In this document: in pieces, positions 44,158-55,581 of the stretch | Layout: each line of letters begins with the position of its first letter | How positions within the stretch are numbered: the stretch's first letter is position 1 | From: Fomitopsis serialis | Lineage: Eukaryota; Basidiomycota; Agaricomycetes; Polyporales; Fomitopsidaceae | DNA length: 64,000 nt | Assembly (NCBI RefSeq): GCF_022376445.1 | Contig: NW_025955095.1 | Location: forward strand, 1 to 64,000 | Direction: 5' to 3' | Notes under the pieces: generated by a model | The model's input: only the letters and a program-made list of their open reading frames with translations | The model's database searches: none | What the model was told of the DNA's origin: nothing | Position numbers and translations under genes: made by a program

Positions 44158-45163
44158 GTTCTCTTCTGCTCGACCGTGACGAGGGTTGCCAGGGAACGAC
44201 GCGTCAGTTGACCAACGTTGGAAGCTGCGTAGTAGAAAGAACGACTGTCGGGAAGCGGCAGACGGTAGACGTGCTACCAGAGTGGAAGAGCGAGTAAGCG
44301 TTGAATAGCATCGTATAGGGAGACAGCTAGCATCCACATATGGGCGCGCCGCCGCACAGACGACCCGGGCACGGGACAGATCACCGGCCGGTCCTCCGGA
44401 GCGCCCGAGATGAGCGCCGAGCGCCTTCTCCCGGTCCGCCCGATTGGATCACGATCCCTCCCCCCAGATCTAGCCAGAAGTCCCGCGATGCTTCCTGACA
44501 TTGTAACCTTATATGGACTGACCTGCCTAACTCCTTCACGGTGACCGACGACTTCGACGCTCGCAATGCAGCGCTGCGATGCTCGCTTCGACCTGCCGTA
44601 ATACTGTCGTAAGTATGCAGTAGAACTCCATTGCTATGAATATATGACGGATTGCTAATGGGCACGGTGCTACTTCCCGGCTTCCTGATCTCGACGCGAT
44701 ACGCGTGAAGCGGACGGTGTCGTAATAATGCGCCGACCATACTAGGCATCTCATTTGCGGGGGGCCAGCAGCTCAGATAATAACATTGGTAGACATGCGC
44801 ATTCCTGCCACTGCCAGAGGACTGCGAGCTTTGGGGTAACTGCTGCCCGTCTGCATGGAGGACGTTAATCGAATGCGGACATTGCCAGTTCTAAAACCTT
44901 ATCCGGGCTGACCGGGTCCTGCTCCCAATCTTATTCCGCTTCTCGAACCACGGCCATCCTGGGTCTCACTACGCTCTCGAAACAATCCGGAGTTCGAAGC
45001 ACAGTGTTTCTCTCCGAGTCCTCCGGGAGATCAGTGTACCAGCAGGTATTCTGCCCGAAACTGACAGAAAGAGTTCCATGTGATGTTCAATTGCACAAGA
45101 CTGCCAGTTCTCTAGCCCCGCTCATATCGGCACCTGCTCGACCGAACAGAGGCGAATGCAGGA
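44158..45163. other. divergent intergenic region
   Basis: About 1 kb between the 5' ends of the GNAT gene and the second UstYa-like gene, expected to hold two promoters. No other gene seen. Confidence 0.55.
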
Positions 45164-45864
45164 ATGCCCCCCAAGCAGCTCGCGCTCACCGTCCTGGTGG
45201 TTCTGGCTCTCGCAAACATCTACCTCGACGTCCTCCTCTCGCGCGCAGCTCGTCGGGTAGCAAGACGTCGCGAACGTCCCCTCGCTACATATTGTAGGTC
45301 GCCTCTCCTCGCACTCCACTCCATCTCTTACAGGCCTTCTTTAATCACACTTTCTCAGCTTTCCTCGATGACGACCGCCCACCCCTCTTCCCCGCCAAAG
45401 GCGCCAAGCGCGCTGTACGGATGTCCGTCGAGGAGAGCGCGCACTACGACCTCCTCGGCCCGCACGCCTCAGAGGAATGGCTCTGGATCTCGACCGTCGG
45501 CGACGGCGACCCGCGGCTCGGGCCGCGCCAGAGGATCTTCGGGCTCGGCATGACCCACCAGCAGCACTGCCTGCAGTACCTCCTCGACGCGCTGCAGGCG
45601 CCGCACGCCGCGCACGGCGAGCATCGAGAGCACCCGGAGCACTGCCTGAACCACATCCGCCAGTACGTGCTCTGCGACGCGGACGTGACGCTCGAGCCTG
45701 CGGATGTGCTCGCGCGGAACTGGACGGAGGCGCGGTGGGCCGGCGAGCATCGGTGTGTGGATTGGGAGATGGTGAGGGCGGAGGTGCGGAGGAATTGGGT
45801 GGAGTGGAAGGAGGTGAGGGAGGGGAGGGCGGCGGAGATGCCTAGCTTGGCGTTGTATGAGTAG
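45164..45864 (+). CDS. UstYa-like (DUF3328) oxidase family protein, copy 2
   Basis: N-terminal membrane anchor (LALTVLVVLALANIYLDVLL) at residues 5-24. After an intron ending at 45333 (CTTACAG) the protein continues AFFNHTFSAFLDDDRPPLF and MSVEESAHYDLLGPHASEEW. It has both family motifs intact: THQQHCLQYLL (HxxHC) and EHCLNHIRQYVLCDAD. It ends EMPSLALYE at 45864. The donor of the intron is uncertain: the obvious GTAGGT at 45294 is out of phase with the acceptor, so a GTCGCC at 45299 or a slightly different structure is needed. Presumably a membrane-anchored oxidase acting on a small-molecule or peptide precursor; compare the altered first motif in copy 1 at 40.1 kb. Confidence 0.78.
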
Positions 45865-46248
45865 CGAAGGTGTCGTTTTCCCTCCGTCTGCACTGTGTAC
45901 TCGAATTCTCGCTTGTCTTCCTGTCGGTGGTATGAGACCCGGTCTCTCGTCGTGGTAAGTGAGATTAGATATGCAAGGCGTGCTCCATAGCAAAACCATA
46001 CAGCAGGAGTCAGGTATCCAGCATCACATCCACAACACCTATCACTACAACAGCTCGCCCCCAGAACCAACGGTTAAAAGAAGGTATAATGATCAGAGTA
46101 AATGGGAATAGCGTGCTGACGACATGCTTCAGCAATTAGAGGTACTAGTACACAACTACATCCCCCAACCCTCCCCCACGCGTCTCGTCCCTCTTCAGCT
46201 TAAGATCCGGCAAAGATTCCACAAAGGGTCAGCACAATAGATGCAAGC

Positions 46249-47450
46249 TCACACCGCCTCGTACACCGACGGTGAATCGAGTTTTGACTCGCGCATGGAG
46301 TTGTCGCGGAGCGAAGTCTTAGACATGGAGATGTGGTCGCTGTTGTTCATCGTCCGGCTGCCATTGGTCGCGTTGCCGCTGATGGAGCGGTCCGCGAACG
46401 AGATCGTCGTCATGTTATTGTGCGTCGTGCGGCCCCACGCCGAGCCCTTGACGACGCGGAGGATGATGAGCTGTGGCGAGATGACCTGCCCCACAAACCG
46501 TCAGCGAACCCGCAGGACCCAAAAGCCACGTGAGCGCACGCACCGTGAACATCGCGTAGAAGCTCATGAAGAGCGCGCCGAGGTCGCTCCCGACGGCGAA
46601 CGTGACGAGGTACATGATGCCGAAGACGGTGTAGAGCAGCGCGGACTCGACGATGATCGTGACGATGCCGAAGTACTGGCGCGTGCTGCCGTTCATGAGC
46701 ACGCGCTCCGTCGTGCGCGCGAACCAGAGGATCCGCCCGCAGATGAGCGCGGACATCGAGATGTTGATCGCCATCGTGCACGAGAGGTACGCCGTGCTCG
46801 TCGTCTGCGCGAGCCCCGCGTAGTCGTTCCCGCCCGGGCTACCGGAGTAGTAGAGCGTGGAGATCCCGAGGCCTGGGTGCGGCATGAGTGAGGTGGGGAT
46901 GAGGTATTGGGGAAGCACTCACCGAGCGAGGCGAGCCAGACGAGGCAGGGGAGAGCAATGATGTAGAAGTTACTCCATAGGACGAAACAACGATAAATCT
47001 ACCAGCATGACTTCAGAAACCGCCCTCTGGACATGCGCGGGACCCTTACCAAGAGAGCGTCTGCGAGGAGTTGGACGAGTATATTCGCTGCAGAAGCCCA
47101 GGTCTGGTACCAGACCGCCGCGTTCTCGGCGAACCACTGCTCGGATCCACCCGGGTAGTTCTGGTTGACGATCCACCACTCCTCGCCGAACACACAGTTC
47201 GCCGCGAGGTTGATGGTGCAGCACAGTAGGAGGACCGTGCTGAAGACCATGAAGAACGTGTCCGTCTTGTTCTGTTGCTGCTTGCGCCGGAAGAGCACCT
47301 TCATGGACGCGCCATAGATGACGAGCTCGATCCCTGCACCGTCGTTCATCATCCTGCTGGCGATCATACCACGGAGATGCTGGACTCACCGTAGAGGATA
47401 CTGATCCCGATGTTGCCAATGTACCACCCGTGCTGGAACTCTGCAGACAT
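46249..47450 (-). CDS. seven-transmembrane protein, function unknown
   Basis: Start at 47450 (MSAEFQHGWYIGNIGISILYG). Exons joined at short introns give seven hydrophobic stretches, including MVFSTVLLLCCTINLAANCV, ILVQLLADALLIYRCFVLW, FYIIALPCLVWLASLGLGIS and FGIVTIIVESALLYTVFGIM. The C-terminus after VISPQLIILRVVKGSAWGR is a Ser/Asn-rich cytosolic tail ending SPSVYEAV. This topology, with DALLIYRCFVLW and PQLIILRVVKGSAW, belongs to a family expanded in Agaricomycetes that resembles fungal GPCR-like proteins; no ligand is known to me. The intron between FYAMFT and VISPQL (GTGCGT...GGCAG) fits well. Confidence 0.75.
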
Positions 47451-49730
47451 CTTGTGCAAGGAGAAGTCAGAGCGTTCGCTGTCAGCGGCACGATGTCCCA
47501 GAGACGCAGAAGCAGGAGAGCTCGGGGTGAGGGACTCGCGTTCGCGGCTGATCGCCTATTTGATCGTGTCCGGGAGCATCGAGGCGCCTGCAGACGCGCA
47601 GATGCACCGGCGGCTCTCACCCGGGATCATCTCACACCACGTCAAGTTGATAGGCCAGATGACGCGCTAACAAGGAATCTCCGTCGCATCAATCAAAGCT
47701 GGCGAGGGCATGATCATTGACATGGACAGGTTTGTTATCGCACACAGCACCGTCATGCTGAGGCTTGGAGGTGACTCGGGCAGACCGCGCTTCTGCCAGT
47801 GGGTAAGTCATATATCATAGCTCATTTAAGCTTGAACTTGAACCCGCTGCTACCGAGCAGCTCTGAGGAGAGAAAACGCGAAATAGCGATCGAGACGAGA
47901 AGAAATCTTCGCAGCGATCATGTCATGTACAAACATACATTGACGGCCGGTGTAGTCTGTCCAGTGTCCTGAGTTCGTCGCAAGGCACCTTATGGCCAGG
48001 TCAAATCTTGGCTGATCGTACCAACGCGGGATGATGACAGACGTAACATCCAGATATCAACAGAAGCCTGCCAGACATTCAAGAAACGGCTGGAGCTTGA
48101 CTGCGACACTACCTTGTCTCGAACAGCGTGGCTGGTTCCAAAACATACGGACACTTCGAAGATTGAGCCAGCATGATGTTGGTGGCCGCTTGGCGCGTCT
48201 GGAAGATTTCGCGTCCTAGAAACTGAAAGAGGTCTGTTATTGGCCTCCTTGATCAGTTCGGCGGACAGCTCACGCAAAGTCACACCACTGACCGGCGTAA
48301 TCGTACGTGCCTTCCAATTCAGTCGTTCAGACAGAATGTACCTGACTTCTGGGCGCCATGCTGGGAGGCCGACCGGCAATGCATTGTATGAATTGCCATT
48401 GCAATGCGATTGGCACCGACCTGTCTTGAACCTTGTCAGTAAGCAGGCCTCGTCAGTGCCCCGTCAGGTCTCTTGTCAGCGGAGATACGGCGTATCTGAT
48501 CGGTCAGTTCATGTCAAATGTGCCATAGCGGGAATGTCTACACCCCCCGGCAATTGCGCCTGTGGGAGTGCCACTTCTAGCCTGAACCAGTACGGAACCA
48601 GCCTGGCACGCAGTACTCGTGGCTGAGTTACCCACACTGTGGAGGCGGTCAATTAGGGCTCGAACACGGGTCCGTGGATTGGCGCGCTGCGAGAGCAATG
48701 CGCATGGTTCGTTCCATACCGGCGGTCGCCGCCTGTTGTATGAGATGTGAAAACGAACTTCGAATGGGATCGAGTGAGAGAAACTTCGTACCGTATGTTG
48801 CTTACTAAATCAGAATCACCGCCGCCTCAGAATGATCTTTAGCAGACTCACAGGCTCACAGGGGCACAGCATGGTGTGGCCTGAGTGTGACGGTAACGAA
48901 AGGAGACCGAACCGACCGATACCGCCGCCGCCACGACGCCGCCACAAGGACGCGTGCACGTGCTATGCCGGGATCTCGATTCTCGGCCAGTCTCAGCCAC
49001 CCCTGTTGTCCTGCCCTTCTCCCTTCACCTACTCGACCAATCTGAAGCGGACATATGTACGCGGAACGGTAGCCACAGAGACTGTAGCTACTCTTGGTTG
49101 TTGCATCTACCTAGCTCAAACAGTGAGACTACGGGGGACTGACTGACTAAACAACCCGGCCGAGTTCCGAACACGGTTTCATTCTGTTCCTTCTGTGATC
49201 CGCTGGCCCGCTTTACTGAGTAATGTAAGTATCGCGATACCACTGGTATGTATGTTGCTAGTTTTTGTTTCTCCTTTCCAGACACTCTTCATACGCTGGT
49301 AGCAGTCTGCCCATGCACCGGAGCTGTCCGTGCGTGGAGAGGTAAGCCTGAGAGCAGGGTACCGGACAGAAGACGACCATGCGAAAGGTGACATCCCCAG
49401 GTGCTTCTTCCCGCAGTGCATGCGATTGCGGCGTGCTTCGCTCCATCGTACGGCCGGAAGTTTGATACATTGGCGTGCTTCGCCTCGTGAGCATGTGACG
49501 AAGCATCGCCCTCGCGCAGGGCGGCGAACCTCGAGGGTCCACGCCGGGGGCCATCTGTTGCAGCCCATCGCGCCGGCTGCGCCTCCCCGCCCGACTGGGC
49601 CCAACTCTATCAAGAGAAGCTCCCTCGAGCCACATATCTTCCTCCCAGCGGCCGACAGAACAAACTCTGCCCCCAGGTTTGTCGATCGACGTCGAGCAGG
49701 AAGGCGTCCGCGCCGTGCAGAACCACTGGC
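47451..49730. other. intergenic region without recognisable gene
   Basis: About 2.3 kb between the 7-TM gene and the MFS gene. Open frames are short and have no domains or splice-linked partners. No repeat or RNA recognised. Confidence 0.55.
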
Positions 49731-51954
49731 ATGAAGATCTCCTTCTCAGATCTCCTCGTACGCTCCCAGGGCTGGAGGTCCTCGCCCGCGTATGTCACTT
49801 TTGGCAAGTCTATTCAGCGGTCTTGATGGGTGTCTCACTGACACGCCTGGCTGTGCGCACCGTTCGACGGCATCTGCAGTGGTCGCGTTGGGTAAGTTGC
49901 TCTGTTACAGCATGCTCAAATGCATGGCTAACGCCCGCCCACTCACCAGGTCTTGCGCTGGACTGTCTGAACTACAACATCGTCATCACCGTCTTTCCTT
50001 TCAGGCTCGAGGAGCTCAAATACAACCATGTCTCGGGGCTCGTCGGATGGCTGCTCTTCTTATACGTGAGTCTGCCGAAATCTCCCTCTGTGCCTGTACT
50101 GATGCGACGTAGTCAGCGGGCCTCGTCGTCGGTAAGTCTCCCCTGACAGCCCTACGTACGCATCAACGCCCTTCTCACAGTGTTCCGTGCCCAGCCACCC
50201 CGGTGATAGCGATGGTCTCTGAGCGCCTGCAATCGAGGCGTATGGTCCTCGTCGTCGGCCAGCTCCTCCTGGTCGCGTCGCAGGTCCTGCTGATGGAGTC
50301 GCCCGCGTTCTGGATGATGTGCATCGGCCGGTTGTTGGAGGGATTCGCATCCTCGGTTATCATCGTTGCGGGCTTTGCTCTCATGTGCGTACCGAAGTTT
50401 GCTCCATGATATTGGCCACCAATCCATTCCTCGCAGATGCGACGCTACTCCGGAGAAGGACGTCGGTCGTACGTACCTCATGAATAAGCGCCGGATGTAA
50501 CAACTGACATGACATGTAGAACAACTGGGTTTCGTCATGGTCGGCGTTCCCTTAGGGTGCGTTGTTTCCTTTCCCAGCGCAAGGGGCGTCGCTGACATGT
50601 CGTCAACGCAACAACAGACAGCTGCTCGCGCCACCCGTTGGCGGCGCGCTCTACGCCCGCTGGGGCTACCGCGCGCCCTTCATCTTCACGATCCTCTTCA
50701 CCGTCCTCGACCTCACCGCGCGTCTGCTCGTGCACGAGAAGCCGCCCGCCGACGCAACAGCCACGACGCACTCTCAGCCAGACTCAGAGAAGGCGCCAGG
50801 GCCCCCCGCCGTAACGTCGCCCCTGTCGCCGATGTCGCCGGATTCCATGTTCTCCGAGTCCGCGGAGAAAGTAGATGTGGTGCGGAAGGTGCTCGACACG
50901 GAGGCGGCGATGGCGGTCGCGATCAGCGCGTCCGAGATGCCCGCCGCCCCCGCGCAAGCGCGGGCGGCGAAGGAGAAGAAGGCGCTCTCGCTCATGCAGG
51001 TCACGTACAAGCTGCTGGCCTCGACGCGCACGCTCGTCGTGCTCTTCAGCACGTTCACCGGCTCGTGAGTGAATGCGCGCCGTCCGCGAGAATCCATGGG
51101 CTGACGGTCTTGCCTTGCCCCCGCTCTCGCGCGGCAGGTTCGCGTTCGCGGCTCTGGACGTGACGCTGCCCCTCCGCGTGCAGGCGATCTGGAACCTCGA
51201 CTCGACGAAGGTCGGCCTCATCTACCTCGCCTCGCTCATCCCCACTCTCATTTGTACGTCTTCTGGATTCTCCGGGTTGCCCCCGTGCTGACCCGCCCGT
51301 AGCATCCCCCCTCGCCGGCAAGCTGAGCGACAAGTTCGGCCCCGCGTGGGTCGCCACGGTCCTCTTCGTGTGCGGCATCCCGTGGTTCGGGCTGCTCACG
51401 CTCGACTTTTCGCTCGCGTTTTTTATCGTCGCGTTCGCCGTCGAGAGTGCGTCCCCGCGTGTGACGTGTGGGTATATGCGCTGATTTTGGCTTTGGTTTG
51501 ATAGACTTCTTCCTCGCTGCGACGTCTTCGCCGCTCACTACGGAATTGGCGGCGGTTACGCGTAGCATGGAGGGTGTAGGCTGTAAGTTTCATGGGCTCA
51601 CATCTCTACTGTTTAGCTCACTGCATCCTATCTGCAGACGCACACACGTACGGCACCTTCAACATCGTCTACGGACTCGCCAACGCCGGTAAGTGTCGTC
51701 CTCGCCTCTGAGCCGCATCCTCAGAACATACTGACGTATCCTCGCAGCGGGCTCCGTCGTCGGCGGACAGGTAAATCCACACCGCACCATCTAGTTCTTA
51801 CTGTCGCTGACAAAGTATGCAGGTCTATGGCCACTTGAGCAACGGCTGGGACGCCCTCTGCTACATCGACGTCGGCGTGCTCGCGCTCACCCTCGTCCTC
51901 GTCCTGCTGTTCGTCGGCGAGACGCCGATCCTCCGACTCCGCGCCCGCAGATGA
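49731..51954 (+). CDS. MFS transporter (DHA1-like drug/metabolite exporter)
   Basis: Many short exons encode a 12-TM major facilitator. Clear pieces are LDCLNYNIVITVFPFRLEEL (TM1), NHVSGLVGWLLFLY and SAGLV (TM2), SRRMVLVVGQLLLVASQVLL and WMMCIGRLLEGFASS. The antiporter motif C equivalent GVPLGQLLAPPVGGALYARWG is assembled over the intron at 50557-50620. Next come a central cytosolic loop of about 90 residues (Ser/Pro/Ala-rich, 50.73-50.98 kb), LDVTLPLRVQAIWNLDSTKVG and SSPLAGKLSDKFGPAWVA. The last TM pair VDVGVLALTLVLVLLFVGETP (begins YI) precedes the stop at 51952-51954. The start is uncertain: the ATG at 49731 (MKISFSDLLVRSQGW) is plausible, but the stretch 49.78-49.93 kb is hard to splice. 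Similar to fungal vesicular-amine-type and multidrug exporters. Confidence 0.78.
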
Positions 51955-52961
51955 GCATGAGGCTCCTTTCACTGCATCGTCTGGACATTCTCGAATCCCT
52001 CAAACCTTAATGGCGCGCTCACCGCCCAAGCTAGCCTTGGTGTCTGAAGCGCACCACCGTCGCCCGTTATCCCCATTGCGCCCTTCTCGTACACTACGCG
52101 TATTATTCCTTCCCTTGAGGCTTGCGGGCCTCGTGTATACTTATTCCCCTTCACTCCAGTTGTTTCGATTCGGACTGACGCCCCTATTTTGTTGTTTTAT
52201 TCTCGCCCCCCTGTGACGTGCATACGTTGTAGAACTTGTCGCTCCTTTGATCAGGTTATGTAGCTATAGACCAGTTTCAGTTCACGCCCTACAGTCGCAT
52301 ACCCGCATTGTCGTGCATTCGCATTCTCCTTCTGCATCCTGGACGTCGTCCTTTGTGCCAAGCATCGATGCAATCGCACCCTGAGATGGCATAGACTGTC
52401 AGCAGCCTTGGCGAATGACCAGTGGTGGCGAAAAGAGCTGGGATTATGCACTCAGGTAGCTCCTTGTTCGAGTATCAGCAGTCTCATCCGTTATGACGAG
52501 GCTGATAGTCCGCAATTCGTTTTCAGGATTCATACCTCGGCAGTTACATGTTACAGGCGAAGCTACCCCATAAAAGCCAGCTAAGTACCCGAGTCTCCGC
52601 GGTTGCCCTTCAAACAGTCGGTCGTGTTTTCCTCTCGTGTGTCCAACTGACATCTGGACGGCCTCAAATTGTTAGGGTAGCTGCTCCAGCGCCCGGGCCC
52701 GGTACTGTACCATCGATCACGATTGAGTGCGATGAGACACTACTGAATCCCACAGACCTCAGATGCCCACACACTGCGGCGCACCAAGTCCTGATTGGAC
52801 CCTTTGGTTGTCTTCCCTTGTCTTCTGTCTTCTGTACCAATCTGGGGTTCCGTCAGATAGGTGTGCCGTACGCGAAGCTCTATATAACATGGAGCACCCA
52901 CGATGTTCCCTGAATCCGCGATTTCGCATCCTGCTGTCAACGGTCTAATTGACGACTCACT
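51955..52961. other. intergenic region
   Basis: About 1 kb between two plus-strand genes. No gene or repeat supported; the word GATCAGGTTATG at about 52249 resembles the F-box promoter element only partly. Confidence 0.55.
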
Positions 52962-54970
52962 ATGCTCGACATAAGGTCGCTCACACCTATCGAAAACGTC
53001 TATGCACGCCAGCTCTTTCCCCTTGGCAAGGGGTATCCTCTCTGGTATCCAGAGCCACGGGAGGAAAGTGAGGCTGGCAAGGTTCACCTGGGTGACGTGG
53101 GGTACCTACACCGAGGGGCGTTCGTCCGCCTCTTCAACGCCATGCGAGGCGCGGACGATGTGGTCAATCAACGTCCCGACAACATGCCCAACGTTCCGGA
53201 CGGTTTCGAGAAGCTCGTTTTGACTCACCCGCTGTTCCGCCTCTCTAATGCTTTATCTGGACGCCTCCTCAGTCGAACCATGAAGGACGTCCACATCGAG
53301 GCAGGCGGACAAGGGTGAGTGTCGTTTTTGAGTCAACGCAAGCGCTTCACTCAGCTTCGCGAGACATCAGGCATGGCATCTCCGCTGAACTGTCTTTCGA
53401 ATGCACCGACCGTCAAGGTGCAGTCCTCGTCCTCGGCTCACCGGCGGAGCTCCAGGAAATCATCTACACGAAGGCCATGACAGACTACATGAAGACCAAC
53501 ATCGACAGCTGGGTCGCATTCGCCCAAACCCTAGGCGTCGACCTCCAACACAACAGGATCATGTTCGTCAAGGGTTGGGTCAAAACGACTCACTGGGCTC
53601 TCGCGGCGTTTCGGGAAAAAGGGAAGAGCAAACGTTGCCACATCCAGGGTGGCGTTGGCCCCGTCGGGTCTGCGTATCTTGACGTGACGTTCTCCGACGC
53701 TACTGACCACGGTGGCGAATCCCGTTCAGGGCCTCCGGGTTCCGAGCGAGGCGATGCCGAGGGGGCTCGAGGCTTGGATCACGGCAGACCCAAGGATCAA
53801 TGCGTGCTCCTGAGGTACTTCATATCCAAGAAAAGACCTCTGCTCGCCCCCGAAATCATAGAAGCAGCAGCGCGGCCTCAATCACCCCCTAAATACAGCG
53901 ATGCAAGCGATAAATCATTCCCGTCAGGGCTAGCTCGGAGGCTCCTGCGAGACGACGATATGCATGATTCTTTGCTCATCCCACGAGATCCTCCGCCTTA
54001 CCATAGTATTTGGAATCACCAAAGAGCCCCGAGAACTGCAAAGCCAATCAAATTATACGTACCCGATGACGATGACATTGAAATCACCGAGACGCCGCCA
54101 GCCACAAAGGTCAGTCACGTCTCTGCATTGCTGCTGACGACAATCTAAATGACGATTGTTGCAGCCTTATGATCCCGTCGATTCAGTACTGGATTACATC
54201 CTCGAGGTACCGCTTAATTGAGTCCGGCTTGAGGTCCAATCTTGAAATTGATACCACAGAAATCCGGTGCATCTTACGCAATCGCGAGCGACACTGACTT
54301 ATGGAGGCTCGCCGATGTCGACGCAGATGCCCCACAGCAACTCGAGGTCAAGCGGGGTAAATCGCACACAGATGAACCCGGCGATACTCAAGACTGGGAC
54401 ATCCCAGCCTTGATCAGACGCATACAACCTCCGGTCGAAGTGGGCGTAGACAAAAGTACGTGCCTCCTAGGTCGTGGATGTGTGCGTCTAACGCTACAGC
54501 TCTGTCTAGCGGGCATGCTGGGCGTGTTCAAAGTCTTCGATCTGATGGAGCGTACCATGGCTCTCAATCAGGAGCTGCACCTCAACGTCTACGAACGCTA
54601 TAGGAGGCTCGCGTACACGCAGGCGGAGGTGATCCGGGGCACGGGCGAATACGTCGAGAGGCGGTTCGCGCTGAAGAAGCGGATCCTGCACTGCCAGATT
54701 CTAGTCGACTATTTCTCCCGCAATACGACGCACCGGTCGCGCTCGTTCGAATCCGATGAGCAGCTCTTTTCCAATCGGGGGAAGTACGAACTGCGAGGCG
54801 AAGACACGAGCGCCGCAATCAGTCACAGCGGGTTGTATGTCTCGTACGCTGTAGTGTCAAGGCTCCTGCCGTTGGCGATATACCCGCCTGTGTTCACTAC
54901 GGATATCCCGCGTGTTCTGGAGGAGTTGCAGTGGGCGAAGGGATGGTTAGAGCGGATGCAGGCAGAGTGA
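52962..54970 (+). CDS. conserved basidiomycete protein of unknown function
   Basis: Exon 1 (52962-53314) encodes LFPLGKGYPLWYPEPRE, VHLGDVGYLHRGAFVRLFNA and DGFEKLVLTHPLF. An intron (GTGAGT...CATCAG) joins it in phase to GHGISAELSFECTD and a domain with MTDYMKTNIDSWVAFAQTLG, IMFVKGWVKTTHWALAAF and VLLRYFISKK. Further introns at about 54112-54163 and 54207-54260 join PYDPVDSVLDYILE to KSGASYAIASDTDLW. A 54-nt in-frame intron candidate lies at 54456-54509. The C-terminal third is helical (MERTMALNQELHLNVYERYR...YTQAEVI) and possibly coiled coil. The GYPLW-PEP and GDVGYL-GAF-RLFNA opening is widespread in Agaricomycete genomes, often in multicopy families; I know of no assigned function. Not recognisably transposon-derived. 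Confidence 0.7.
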
Positions 54971-55581
54971 GGAAGGGGAGTGCTCTGTCATCGTAGACTG
55001 CTCGATTATAATGTGTATTTTACTTTCAGGACACTTTCAGCTCACTGGTGTGCGTTCTTCTATAACATGCAGAGTCGAGACTACGCAGGCTGTGCGGGCC
55101 AATCTCCTCCCACATCAAGAATCCTAGTTCAGCACAGCCTCATACCGCCCGAGATCCAAACCCTCTCAAGTAGTCCAGCACACCGCCCGAGATCCAGATC
55201 TTAGCTCGCCCAATGTCCGGCCTGACCAAGGCCTGACCGAGGAATCCTTATAGGCATTCGAGTATCCACCTCTGCCTCCGCACAGACGCCCTTCAAGCTT
55301 CCGGGGAATCCGACCCGCCGCCAAGGAGGTTCCCAAGTTGGCTAGCTGCAGTTGATCACCGGAAAGATGCCGCGGAGCTGGCTGGCTTGCGACTTCAGCT
55401 TCGCATAAATGACTCTACAGGTGGGTGGTTCTATCGGACTCTAGCTGAGAGGGACCATAGTGATGAAGGTATAAAGACAGCCACGGTGGGAGAACTGCAC
55501 CAACAGAGGCCTCCGAGTTAGTAGTCCTGATTCCCCATAAGCCTTCACAGAGCATACCGTAAACGACTCACCCGCGCAACA
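54971..55581. other. intergenic region with a short direct repeat
   Basis: Upstream region of the aldo-keto reductase. The word accgcccgagatcca occurs twice (about 55145 and 55181). No gene seen. Confidence 0.55.

Noticed and set aside
44274..44754. Additional minus-strand gene upstream of the second GNAT
   Set aside because: Frames are short, lack domains and do not splice sensibly to the GNAT start at 44157.
52249..52260. Further copy of the F-box promoter element (GATCAGGTTATG)
   Set aside because: It lacks the GTGA half, is not near an F-box gene, and one partial match is expected by chance.
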